Shown: positions 7,701 through 13,672 of the stretch, one piece after another
How positions within the stretch are numbered: position 1 is the first letter of the stretch
Layout of the letters: every line of letters starts with the position of its first letter
Assembly: GCA_948435975.1 (NCBI GenBank)
Contig: CAOJHG010000013.1
Span: forward strand, 1-13,672
Direction: 5' to 3'
Source: an uncultured Oscillibacter sp.
GTDB taxonomy: Bacteria > Bacillota > Clostridia > Oscillospirales > Oscillospiraceae
DNA: 13,672 bases
Notes under the pieces: model-generated
Seen by the model: only the letters and a program-made list of their open reading frames with translations
Told to the model about the DNA's origin: nothing
The model's database searches: none
Made by a program: the position numbers and the translations under genes

Positions 7701-9656
7701 CCGACGGAACAGACCAACACCCTCTATCAGACCGTCTTGGCTTGGGAAGATTTGATGCACATCTGCAACACTACCCAAGGCATTGACAATACCTACGATA
7801 AAAACGACATGCAGACCCGGCAGAATATCCGCTGTATGCAGATGTTCAGCGGCGCGTTCATGTATGCCGCTGGAAACCACGTCGGCATCGGCTATGGTTC
7901 CTGCGCCGGAATGGTCTGCGGCAAGCCTATCGAGAGCCTGGAGAGCGGCGCAGTGAAAAATGGGCTTTTCGGCTGGGGCATCGCCCATGAAATCGGCCAC
8001 AATATGGATAAGCTGGGCAAGGCCGAGATCACCAACAACCTCTATTCCCTCATGGTTCAGACCTTTGACGGAAAGCAGAATATTTTCCCCTCCCGCCTGG
8101 AGAGCAGCGGAAAGTACGCGGGCATTTTCACGAAGACGGCCCAGGGCTATCCCGGAGACTCCAACGATGTATTTGTACAGCTTGGCCTTTACTGGCAGCT
8201 CCATCTGGCCTATGACAGCGGAGATGCACCCATGGCTTTCTATAACCGCTTCTTCAAGGCATGGAAATCCGGCGAGTATTTCCAGGGCGCCGAGTCTTAT
8301 CAGGACCGGGTTGCCCGGACGGCCTCCGCTGTGGCTGACCGCAACCTGACGGAGTTCTTCACCCGCTGGGGCATGACCCTCAGCGACAGTACCCTCGACA
8401 TCCTTTCCCGCTATCCGGAAGAGACGCGGGCGGTGTGGTATCTCAGCGACCAGAGCCGCCGGGCGCGTCTCAGCGGAGAAACGGCGGCAGTTGGCACACT
8501 CTCCGCTGCTGCGGCACTGACGGGGGATAATCAGATCACCATTACTATCACGCCCAGCATCACTGGAAGTCTCCAGGGCTATGAGATTCGCCGCAGCAGC
8601 GACGGCGGGAAGAGCTTCCAATCTATTGCCTTTACCACCGAGACCGCCTACACAGACACTGTTGGCACCGCCAATCACCGTACTTACATCTATCAGGTGG
8701 CTGCCTATGACATTCTGGGCAACACTGTCAACGCTCCCGAGGCGTCGCAGTCCAATGAAATCCGGGTGGCCTATGATCAGACTGTGGACCCCAGCGCCTA
8801 CACCCTCTCCCGGGACGGCAGTACAGTCACATTCCACCTAAAGGAAGAAACCCCCGTCTCCGGCCTGAAGCTCACAGGTTCCGGCCTGCCCGCGGAAGGA
8901 GCGTTCACCGTCACCATCTCCGGAAAGGACGGTACGCCTGTCACCGCCCGGCAGGGAGATTTCAGCCAGGGCAGTCAGGCTGTGGACGATCAGGACAGCT
9001 ACCTCACCTATTTCCAGAAGCCTAAAGCCCCATCGGAGGACACCCGCATTTGGACCTATGACGCCATGACTGTCACCATTACCGGCATTCCTGCCAGCGT
9101 GGACAGCAGCGGTATCCTCCTGGTCAGCTATGCGGGAGACGACGTGGCCTTCCTGGAGGGCGGCGCCGGCCTCCTGTCCGATGATTACCACTATGGCTCC
9201 GGCAGCAGCAATGTGATTCCTGCCGGAACGCTGGTGATTGCTGGAACATACCGCGGCGACCCTGTATACCAGACGGTGAAAATCGAGGGCCGCTTTGCCC
9301 GTGCCGCGCTTGTGGATGGGGACGGCGGCGCTGGAACGGTCACCGAAACCACTGAGACCCGGTATCTGGATGGGCGGGTCCTGCTGTTTGCGGAAATCCC
9401 GGAAGATGGAGAGGTCAGCGACATCAGCGACGGCATTTTCCTCTTTATCCCCAACATCCAGCGGGAAGCGGAGCTGCAAGGGGAAGAGAGCAACTGCGCC
9501 CCCGTGAACCTGCTTCCCAGTGAGATGCGGGCGGTTCTCTCCCGGACGGACCTGCCCGACAGCGCCGACAGCCAGCGGGTGACGGCAGAAACCTTGTGGG
9601 TCAGCGCTCCCGGCGGCTCGGACCTGCCCACCATCGTATTGGAGGAAGACGAATGA
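4710..9656 (+). CDS. Secreted M60-family (enhancin-like gluzincin) metalloprotease with dockerin, FN3 and discoidin-like modules
   Basis: M60-like peptidases cleave glycoproteins, typically mucins, and are common in mucosal bacteria. This 1648-residue protein has a signal peptide (cleavage near AQA26), an Ig/CNA-B-like region (about 34-145) and a dockerin at 155-206. The dockerin has two Ca-loops, DVTGDGTINEKD and DLTGDGTINIYD. Then come an F5/8-type C-like region (about 228-366), two FN3 domains (about 375-462 and 465-554), and a second discoidin-like domain (560-738, with ENMADGDFSTHWTS). A short helical stretch and the M60 N-terminal sandwich (about 813-925) follow. The catalytic domain is about 925-1240: zinc site HEIGH with H1093, E1094 and H1097, then E1106 in EITNNLYS, fitting HExxH-x8-E. 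After it come an FN3-like domain (1265-1355) and unrecognised C-terminal modules (1360-1648). No LPXTG, SLH or membrane anchor is seen. The start has GAGAGGAG upstream. The stop overlaps the next gene by ATGA. The protease class is firm; the substrate is inferred. Confidence 0.92.
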   Translation: MRIRQRLTAFLLTAALMVPALPAAQAAEPETEGSISATIRIDCPQNLEALQGRDLRVELFQDDRSLGELSLTWDSENGDLSGYPAAVELRNQDGGALDGGSWPGYLDFAVSGLPRGNYRLKFTGEGYAAYTQDLTLDQYAQHVILGTGDATFTLGDVTGDGTINEKDRDLLAGALGSKASQDLERFDLTGDGTINIYDLACVTRNAKTSGLADVLDTAYLAPPVDLNALSAWLDRSGISVTGNLEDLFRDNGSSVLFTPSETEDMKLVIPLTQAIEMEELQIFTPEGPGEVMAGTVSLTGADGSTQDFSFDNTLPEGVHAIRAVPGSGVITISLGKRVAVKEVTITVTRTESGAYAAVESIQFLRDIVPENPVQPNREIRNLTAAPGDGQVSLRWNDLPNVTGYRVDYWAKDGSGTRKSLQVNVSQAEITGLENLKVYCFTVTPINGAWEGTTSAIVSAEPQPSKAPDAPDMISVSELDGALRVSWKASKAATYYELYYKTADDSDFSQWGGQINGTSTTLTGLTNGVTYSLYLIAGNAVGVSGKSRTAEGTPQAVDYSRPEGIPTEGVLDWEDIERVWLANGNNVSPSSYTAANPFRPENMADGDFSTHWTSHSYGDGNWWDSKQVLASFRRPVDLSSVIWVPRLDGSYASNLRAYTVTVWRQGDDLNGPGTLVAPDPNRGGSSDADTWLSVRNNPAVTKFAVLPFEPVTDVVKIAITIEQVDYTAVSLSELMFLEYDPAHCLPDSIADLFTDELRLSLRPGVTQADIDALRVRLNSDEKNYYLDLDALSDELDLAGELLRGDLSQGVVLNGVESRGNGPDNTKYHQSGSALQPLGAAAKAGDEITIYASGIPAGQTVTVYATQFHAEASAWRAQAGTLENGRNLLTIPQVGSQNTPRGGSLYFTYSGPSPEGIQLHVRRAVDIPVLELSDWYGQTESARKDTIGAYVDELGAFVTAQGINDGNKTVNCFNVTEISTPTMLLSLPAAAVLSGSGKSPTEQTNTLYQTVLAWEDLMHICNTTQGIDNTYDKNDMQTRQNIRCMQMFSGAFMYAAGNHVGIGYGSCAGMVCGKPIESLESGAVKNGLFGWGIAHEIGHNMDKLGKAEITNNLYSLMVQTFDGKQNIFPSRLESSGKYAGIFTKTAQGYPGDSNDVFVQLGLYWQLHLAYDSGDAPMAFYNRFFKAWKSGEYFQGAESYQDRVARTASAVADRNLTEFFTRWGMTLSDSTLDILSRYPEETRAVWYLSDQSRRARLSGETAAVGTLSAAAALTGDNQITITITPSITGSLQGYEIRRSSDGGKSFQSIAFTTETAYTDTVGTANHRTYIYQVAAYDILGNTVNAPEASQSNEIRVAYDQTVDPSAYTLSRDGSTVTFHLKEETPVSGLKLTGSGLPAEGAFTVTISGKDGTPVTARQGDFSQGSQAVDDQDSYLTYFQKPKAPSEDTRIWTYDAMTVTITGIPASVDSSGILLVSYAGDDVAFLEGGAGLLSDDYHYGSGSSNVIPAGTLVIAGTYRGDPVYQTVKIEGRFARAALVDGDGGAGTVTETTETRYLDGRVLLFAEIPEDGEVSDISDGIFLFIPNIQREAELQGEESNCAPVNLLPSEMRAVLSRTDLPDSADSQRVTAETLWVSAPGGSDLPTIVLEEDE

Positions 9657-10975
9657 AGCGGATTTTTACGGCTCTTCTGACTTTGAGCCTCCTTTTGGCT
9701 CTTACACTTCCAGTGTCGGCCCAAAGCGGAGACCCTGTCCTGGCCTGCCGGGAGGATGGGGACTCCGTGCGGCTCACCCTGGAAAACCTGGATGCTTCCG
9801 TGTATGCGCTCCAATTGGAACTGTCTTTGAAGGGAAAGTGCCCCAACGCGGTATTTACGCCGGATGTGACCGCCTTTGTTCCGGACTGCCGGACGGAGGT
9901 TTCCCAGTCGGAAACGGCTGTGACAATCTACATCTCCGCTCTGGAGGACGCGCCGGAGAATGGCAGTCTGCGGCTGGGCGTTCTGGAGCTGGGGGCCTCC
10001 TTCTCCTTGCCTGAGACGGCGGACCTCATCCTATTGGACCAAGACCTGCGGCCTGTGGGACCCAATGGAACAATCTCCCTCCGTATAGACCAGCAGGCCG
10101 AGAAACATCTGGTCCGCGCCGCTGAAACCAGTCACGGCAGCATCAGCATTCAGCCCGCCTCTGCCGCAGCTGGGGAGACCGTCACCATTACCGCCGCGCC
10201 GGACTCCGGTTACGCGCTGGACCGCCTTACCGCTGTGGACCGCCGTGGCCGGGACATCCCAATCACCGCCGCTTCCAACGGGCGGCACACCTTCCGGATG
10301 CCCGACTGGGATGTGACCGTTGAGGCTGTGTTCGCCCCCAGCGGCAGTCATGGAGGCGGAGGGACCAGCAGCGGAGGAACCAGCGGCGGAAGCGTCACAA
10401 TCAGCAAAAATCCTCTGCCCTTTGTGGATGTCGCGGCGGCGGACTGGTGTTATAACGCTGTGCGGTACGTCTACGAAAAGGGGCTGATGAACGGTACCAC
10501 CACGACCACCTTTAACCCCAGCGGCTCCACCACCCGCGGCATGATCGTGGCGATCCTCTACCGGCTGGAGGGTTCTCCCCTTGCTTCTGGAGCGTCCGCC
10601 TTTACCGACGTAGCCCCCACCGCCTACTATGCCTCTGCGGTCGCCTGGGCCTCGTCCAACGGCATCGTAAACGGCTATGAGGACAAGACCTTCCGGCCCA
10701 ACAACCTTATCACCCGGGAACAGATGGCGGCGTTCCTGTACCGCTATGCCCAGTACAAAGGCCGGGACGTTTCTCAGCGGGCGGACCTCTCCGCTTTCAC
10801 CGACGCGGGACAGATTGCCTCCTATGCCGTGGAGCCAATCCAATGGGCCAACATCCAAGGTCTGGTGAACGGGACCAGTACCACCACCCTTTCCCCCAAA
10901 GGCAGCGCTACACGGGCCCAAGTAGCGGTCATCCTCAACCGTTTCGATACTAACATCGTGCAGGGACGAGGCTGA
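9653..10975 (+). CDS. SLH-domain cell-surface anchoring protein with cohesin-like N-terminal region
   Basis: The protein has 440 residues. A signal peptide ends near VSA23. Residues about 26-145 form a beta-rich region whose strand spacing resembles a shortened cohesin domain (VRLTLENLDASVYALQLELS; later AVTIYIS and GSLRLGVLELGA). I infer this by eye, without an alignment. Residues 160-228 are a divergent InlB-type bacterial repeat (GSISIQPA, GETVTITAAPDSGYAL, FRMPDWDVTVEAVF). A Gly/Ser linker (229-248) leads to three SLH domains (about 255-310, 316-370, 379-432), which bind secondary cell-wall polymer. The ATG at 9653 is chosen over the upstream in-frame start at 9596 because GGAGG lies 7 bases before it and the signal peptide begins there. 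It overlaps the protease stop by four bases (ATGA), so translation is coupled. The likely role is to tether a partner, probably the upstream dockerin protein, to the cell surface. SLH and secretion are firm; cohesin function is tentative. Confidence 0.9.
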   Translation: MKRIFTALLTLSLLLALTLPVSAQSGDPVLACREDGDSVRLTLENLDASVYALQLELSLKGKCPNAVFTPDVTAFVPDCRTEVSQSETAVTIYISALEDAPENGSLRLGVLELGASFSLPETADLILLDQDLRPVGPNGTISLRIDQQAEKHLVRAAETSHGSISIQPASAAAGETVTITAAPDSGYALDRLTAVDRRGRDIPITAASNGRHTFRMPDWDVTVEAVFAPSGSHGGGGTSSGGTSGGSVTISKNPLPFVDVAAADWCYNAVRYVYEKGLMNGTTTTTFNPSGSTTRGMIVAILYRLEGSPLASGASAFTDVAPTAYYASAVAWASSNGIVNGYEDKTFRPNNLITREQMAAFLYRYAQYKGRDVSQRADLSAFTDAGQIASYAVEPIQWANIQGLVNGTSTTTLSPKGSATRAQVAVILNRFDTNIVQGRG

Positions 10976-10992
10976 TAAAAATTTCATCCCAG

Positions 10993-11031
10993 GCCCGCCG
11001 TATCCTTGACACAGGGTGCGGCGGGTCTTTC
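10993..11031 (+). terminator. Rho-independent terminator of the metalloprotease/SLH operon
   Basis: CCCGCCG plus TATCCT (10994-11006) pairs with AGGGTG plus CGGCGGG (11013-11025) in a 13-bp stem. Two pairs are G-T wobbles and the loop is 6 bases. It is followed by TCTTTCT, a modest T-tract. It lies 18 bases after the SLH-protein stop. Confidence 0.8.
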
Positions 11032-11106
11032 TCCGGGACCAGGCATGGCTGCGAGGCGCTGGGACCGGCTGCCGGCCCTGTCCCGGAATTTCCTGCAAAA
11101 ATGTGA

Positions 11107-11114
11107 ACACGTGT
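11107..11114. promoter_or_regulatory. Short palindrome ACACGTGT upstream of the dehydrogenase promoter
   Basis: A perfect 8-bp palindrome lies about 50 bases before the predicted transcription start of the dehydrogenase operon. Its central CG and position would suit a LacI- or GntR-type regulator, but it does not match the cre consensus and the palindrome does not extend further. This is weak evidence. Confidence 0.2.
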
Positions 11115-11124
11115 AAAATTCTTC

Positions 11125-11153
11125 TTGCTTCTTGAGAAAGTCCGTGCTATAGT
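11125..11153 (+). promoter_or_regulatory. Promoter of the two-gene dehydrogenase operon
   Basis: TATAGT (11148-11153) is preceded directly by TGC, an extended -10. The -35 position 17 bases upstream is TTGCTT (3 of 6) and lies within a perfect 7-base tandem repeat CTTCTTG (11121-11134). The extended -10 may compensate for the weak -35. The predicted transcription start is near 11160. Confidence 0.6.
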
Positions 11154-11164
11154 AAAAGAAGAAG

Positions 11165-11188
11165 AGGCCGTCCGGACCAGAGCGGCCT
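11165..11188 (+). other. GC-rich hairpin at the 5' end of the dehydrogenase mRNA
   Basis: AGGCCG (11165-11170) and CGGCCT (11183-11188) form a 6-bp stem with a 12-base loop, about 5 bases from the predicted transcript start. No T-run follows, so it is not a terminator. It could protect the 5' end of the message or be incidental. Confidence 0.3.
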
Positions 11189-11221
11189 TGCGGAATTTTA
11201 CAGGAAAGAAAGGTGCTTTTT

Positions 11222-12010
11222 ATGGGAGTCGCTATTTCTCTCGCGGGGAAAAACGCCATCGTTACCGGCGGTGCAGGCGGTATGGGGCGCTGCACTGCCA
11301 TGCTCCTGGCAGAAGCGGGGGCCAACGTGCTGGTTTCCGATATGGATGGAGACGCCGCTGCCGCCGTCGCCGCCGAGATTGTGGAAGCCTTCGGCGTCAA
11401 GGCTGTCTCTAACCGCTGCAATGTCGCGGTCAAGGCGGAGGTGGATGCAATGGTGGCCCAGGCTGTGGAGGTCTTCGGCCGGGTAGACATCTTGAACCAT
11501 GTGGCGGGCGTGTTTGGCGCAGTAGACTTCCTGGAGGCCACTGAGGAGGACTATGATAAACAGCTCAACATCAACACCAAGGGGACCTTTTTCGTCAATC
11601 AGGCCGTTCTGCGTGTCATGATTCCCAACCGGGCGGGGAAAATCGTCAACATGTGCTCCCAGGCGGGCAAGTACGGCTTCCCCACCAACGTGGCCTACAC
11701 CACCTCTAAGTTCGGCGTCACCGGTATGACACAGTCTATCGCCATGTACGCCGCCCCCTACAACATCAACGTCAACTGCGTCTGCCCCGGCATTGTGCGG
11801 ACCAACATCTGGGAGCGGGCCCTGGAGGACATCCGCCGCCAGGGAGGGGACGCCGAGGCTTATTTCGAGTCCCGCCTCCAGGGTATCCCCCTCAAGCGGG
11901 CCCAGACCATGGAGGACATTGCCCATATGTTTCTCTACCTCTCCTCCGAGTACGCTGACAACATGACCGGGCAGGCCATTAACATCACCGGCGGACGGGT
12001 GATGCACTAA
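11222..12010 (+). CDS. Short-chain dehydrogenase/reductase, probably acting on a sugar alcohol or sugar acid
   Basis: This is a classical SDR-fold NAD(P)-dependent oxidoreductase of 262 residues, standard length. The cofactor motif is TGGAGGMG (15-22), and D40 after the second strand suggests NAD preference. Catalytic residues are S146, Y159 and K163 (YTTSK). The structural NNAG motif appears as HVAG (93-96). The C-terminus NITGGRVMH resembles sorbitol-6-phosphate 2-dehydrogenase-like SDRs, but the substrate cannot be fixed from sequence alone. The ATG at 11222 is preferred to the GTG at 11213 because AAAGG sits 8 bases before the ATG. It is the first gene of an operon, and the gluconate 5-dehydrogenase-type gene starts 21 bases after its stop. 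The pairing suggests two oxidation-reduction steps on the same hexonate or polyol pathway; this is inference. Confidence 0.88.
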   Translation: MGVAISLAGKNAIVTGGAGGMGRCTAMLLAEAGANVLVSDMDGDAAAAVAAEIVEAFGVKAVSNRCNVAVKAEVDAMVAQAVEVFGRVDILNHVAGVFGAVDFLEATEEDYDKQLNINTKGTFFVNQAVLRVMIPNRAGKIVNMCSQAGKYGFPTNVAYTTSKFGVTGMTQSIAMYAAPYNINVNCVCPGIVRTNIWERALEDIRRQGGDAEAYFESRLQGIPLKRAQTMEDIAHMFLYLSSEYADNMTGQAINITGGRVMH

Positions 12011-12031
12011 TTGAAAGGAGTTCTCACGATT

Positions 12032-12844
12032 ATGAACGCTCAGGAGATCATGAACAAGTTTTCTCTGGCAGGGAAGACCGCCCTTGTCACCGGCGGCTGC
12101 TATGGCATCGGCTTTGCCATCGCGGAGGCCCTGCACGCTGCCGGGGCCAAGGTCGCCTTCTGCGCTACCAGCGACACTTCTGTAGAAAAGGCCCTGGCTG
12201 CCTATCGCGCCGGGGGCATGGATGATGTAAAGGGCTACGTCTGCAATGTCACGAAGGAAGCCGAGGTGCGGGAGCTGATCGCCAAGGTGGAACAGGACGC
12301 GGCCCCCATCGACATCCTGGTGAACAACGCTGGCATTATCAAGCGCATTCCTATGTGTGATATGACGGTGGAGGATTTTGAGCGGGTAGTACAGGTGGAC
12401 CTGACCGCGCCTTTCATCGTATCCAAGGCGGTGCTGCCCGGCATGATTCAGCGGGGGCACGGGAAAATCATCAATGTCTGCTCCATTCTCAGCGAGCTGG
12501 GCCGGGAGACTGTTGCCGCCTATACCGCTGCGAAGGGCGGCCTGAAGCTGCTGACCCAGAATATCTGCTCTGAGTTCGGCGGGCAGAACATCCAGTGCAA
12601 CGGCATCGGCCCCGGGTACATCGCCACCCAGCAGACGGCGCCCCTCCGGGAACGGCAGGCCGACGGAAGCCGCCACCCCTTCGACCAGTTCATCGTCGGG
12701 CGGACGCCTGCCGGTCGTTGGGGCGAGCCGGAAGACCTGATGGGACCCGCGATTTTCCTGGCCTCCGACGCCTCCAACTTTGTCAACGGCCATGTATTGT
12801 ATGTGGACGGCGGCGTTTTGGCCTATATCGGGAAGCAGCCCTGA
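12032..12844 (+). CDS. Gluconate 5-dehydrogenase (5-keto-gluconate reductase)-type short-chain dehydrogenase
   Basis: Enzymes of this group (IdnO/Gno) interconvert D-gluconate and 5-keto-D-gluconate with NAD(P)H; close relatives act on 2-deoxy- or unsaturated uronate-derived keto acids (KduD). The 270-residue protein has the cofactor motif TGGCYGIG (20-27), NNAG (98-101) and catalytic S151, Y164 and K168 (YTAAK). It also has the family-typical blocks CSILSELGRETVAAY, IQCNGIGPGYIATQQTAPLR, SRHPFDQFIVGRTPAGRWG and YVDGGVLAYIGKQP, the last ending the protein. The frame opens at a TTG (12011), but the ATG at 12032 is chosen because AAAGGAG lies about 11 bases before it and the conserved N-terminus starts there. 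It is the last gene of the operon, with a terminator about 20 bases after the stop. No kinase, lyase or transporter for the pathway is in the window. Confidence 0.9.
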   Translation: MNAQEIMNKFSLAGKTALVTGGCYGIGFAIAEALHAAGAKVAFCATSDTSVEKALAAYRAGGMDDVKGYVCNVTKEAEVRELIAKVEQDAAPIDILVNNAGIIKRIPMCDMTVEDFERVVQVDLTAPFIVSKAVLPGMIQRGHGKIINVCSILSELGRETVAAYTAAKGGLKLLTQNICSEFGGQNIQCNGIGPGYIATQQTAPLRERQADGSRHPFDQFIVGRTPAGRWGEPEDLMGPAIFLASDASNFVNGHVLYVDGGVLAYIGKQP

Positions 12845-12863
12845 GCGCCGGACCTGAATATCA

Positions 12864-12896
12864 GGAGAGGACCGTAAATGGGTCCTCTTCTTTTTT
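12864..12896 (+). terminator. Rho-independent terminator of the dehydrogenase operon
   Basis: AGAGGACC (12866-12873) and GGTCCTCT (12881-12888) form a perfect 8-bp stem, extendable to 10 with one wobble, around a 7-base loop. TTCTTTTTT follows. It ends the two-gene dehydrogenase transcript. Confidence 0.9.
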
Positions 12897-12926
12897 GGAT
12901 TCTGCTGGTTCTTTATGGAAAACCGG

Positions 12927-12955
12927 TTGCAATTTTCTTGGAATTCAGGTATATT
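12927..12955 (+). promoter_or_regulatory. Probable promoter of the right-edge secreted protein
   Basis: TTGCAA (4 of 6) and TATATT (5 of 6) are separated by 17 bases, giving a transcription start near 12962 and a leader of about 40 bases. A second -10-like TATTAT lies at 12958-12963 but has no well-spaced -35. Confidence 0.55.
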
Positions 12956-13003
12956 GTTATTATGTAGATTGTCAATCATTTGGGGTGGAAAGGATAGAAC
13001 GAT

Positions 13004-13672
13004 ATGAAAATAACAACCAGACTATGGGCGCTGCTTCTGGCGCTGTGCTTGACCTTGGCCCTGGTCCCGCCGGTCCGGGCGGAGGAGGCAACGGTTAAGG
13101 TAGGAACCGGCGGAGATATTTTTGACGCGCTGAAAAGGGTCGCCGACGGCGGGACCATCGAAATAACCGGGACTGTCGAGGTTGAAGCGCAGGCAACCAG
13201 TACAGGCGGCACAGACGACACGCCCTGGATTATCGACAAAAACGTAACGATACAGGGCGGGACACTGAATGTTAATCGCGGCGGAGTGATTCTGAATGCG
13301 GATGTGACCTTCAAGGATATCACACTGGCGTTCCCGAACGCAGTCCGAAACGCTATTTTGGCCAATGGGCATAAATTGACCTTGGAAAATGTGGTTCGCT
13401 CCACAAATGCCGGACCAAAGAAAATCTATTTGTTCGGCGGCGGGCTGCTTCAAAATGATAACGCTCCAGAAAATTTTACCGTTCCAGCTCCCGGAAGCGC
13501 GGCTGAAATCATCATCAAAGGCACCACAGACATCGACGACATTTTCGCGGGCTGCCTCAGCATGGGCGGCATGAGCAACGAAAACGTCGGCCAGGACGGA
13601 AAGGAATCGAATTTTGCCGGTTCCGTTGCAGTCACGGTTCTTGGTGCAAAGAGCCTGGGCAGCGTGTATGCT
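13004..13672 (+). CDS. Secreted protein with probable right-handed beta-helix region, N-terminal 223 residues (runs off the right edge)
   Basis: The frame is open from the ATG at 13004 to the end of the window with no stop. AAAGGA lies about 9 bases upstream. Residues 1-26 form a clear signal peptide (basic start, LWALLLALCLTLALV core, cleavage near VRA26). The mature part opens ATVKVGTGGDIFDALKRVADG followed by short strand-turn units (GTIEITGTVEVE, NVTIQGGTLNVN, ADVTFKDITLAF, HKLTLENVV). This is the pattern of pectate-lyase-like beta-helices in bacterial surface proteins. No catalytic motif is visible. The base composition is somewhat lower in GC than its neighbours. It is probably a large surface adhesin or carbohydrate-interacting protein, possibly with C-terminal SLH repeats beyond the edge, but that part cannot be seen. 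Confidence 0.8.
   Translation, partial: MKITTRLWALLLALCLTLALVPPVRAEEATVKVGTGGDIFDALKRVADGGTIEITGTVEVEAQATSTGGTDDTPWIIDKNVTIQGGTLNVNRGGVILNADVTFKDITLAFPNAVRNAILANGHKLTLENVVRSTNAGPKKIYLFGGGLLQNDNAPENFTVPAPGSAAEIIIKGTTDIDDIFAGCLSMGGMSNENVGQDGKESNFAGSVAVTVLGAKSLGSVYA

Noticed and set aside
4665..8837. 1390-codon open frame antisense to the metalloprotease
   Set aside because: It is a shadow of GC-rich codon use in the real gene. It has no ribosome site and low-complexity Gly/Val/Ala-rich content, while the plus-strand frame has clear domains.
9596..9652. Upstream in-frame start that would add 19 residues to the SLH protein
   Set aside because: The extension precedes a textbook signal peptide and has no ribosome site, while GGAGG is placed correctly for the ATG at 9653.
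11198..12979. 593-codon open frame antisense to the two dehydrogenases
   Set aside because: Same reason: both plus-strand genes have full SDR motifs and ribosome sites.
12595..13098. 167-codon plus-strand frame spanning the end of the second dehydrogenase and the terminator
   Set aside because: It runs out of frame through a recognised gene and its terminator, and into a signal-peptide gene in another frame.
1..13672. CRISPR arrays, tRNA or rRNA genes, insertion sequences or phage genes
   Set aside because: I saw no regular repeat-spacer pattern, no tRNA cloverleaf, no transposase-like protein and no integrase in any frame.

Overview
The window is GC-rich (roughly 60%, by eye). It comes from a low-complexity-promoter Firmicute with SLH-anchored surface proteins and a dockerin domain, and the protein flavour fits an anaerobic gut clostridium of the Oscillospiraceae type. 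That placement is inference from gene content and style; no rRNA or other marker gene is present.

Layout. (1) Positions 1-1231, minus strand: the start of a fatty-acid synthesis operon, acyl carrier protein then accB then accC. accC runs off the left edge and overlaps accB by 7 bases. (2) Positions 1232-1447: a divergent control region. It holds a strong minus-strand promoter (TTGACA-17-TAAAAT), a 36-bp AT-rich palindrome at the predicted start of transcription, and a second copy of the palindrome's core upstream of the -35 box. (3) Positions 1448-4285, plus strand: trkA-trkH, the gating subunit and channel subunit of a K+ uptake system. (4) Positions 4286-4709: a probably bidirectional terminator, a candidate 29-codon minus-strand small gene, and a very strong plus-strand promoter. 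(5) Positions 4710-10975: two translationally coupled secreted-protein genes. The first is a 1648-residue M60-family (gluzincin) metalloprotease with an internal dockerin module, FN3 and discoidin-like binding modules, and no wall anchor. The second is a 440-residue protein with an N-terminal cohesin-like beta region, a bacterial repeat domain and three SLH domains. (6) Positions 11125-12896: an operon of two short-chain dehydrogenases, the second a gluconate 5-dehydrogenase type, with its own promoter and terminator. (7) Positions 13004-13672: the start of another secreted protein, probably beta-helical, cut by the right edge.

How they fit together. The left third is housekeeping (malonyl-CoA/ACP supply and K+ uptake). 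The most interesting unit is the protease/SLH pair. The protease has a dockerin but no anchor, and the next gene, overlapping by ATGA, has a cell-wall anchor and a plausible cohesin-like domain. The simplest reading is a two-component surface device that displays a mucin-type glycoprotease through a cohesin-dockerin contact, a minimal protease counterpart of a cellulosome. The dockerin, the M60 active site and the SLH repeats are visible in the sequence; the cohesin assignment and the binding are inference.
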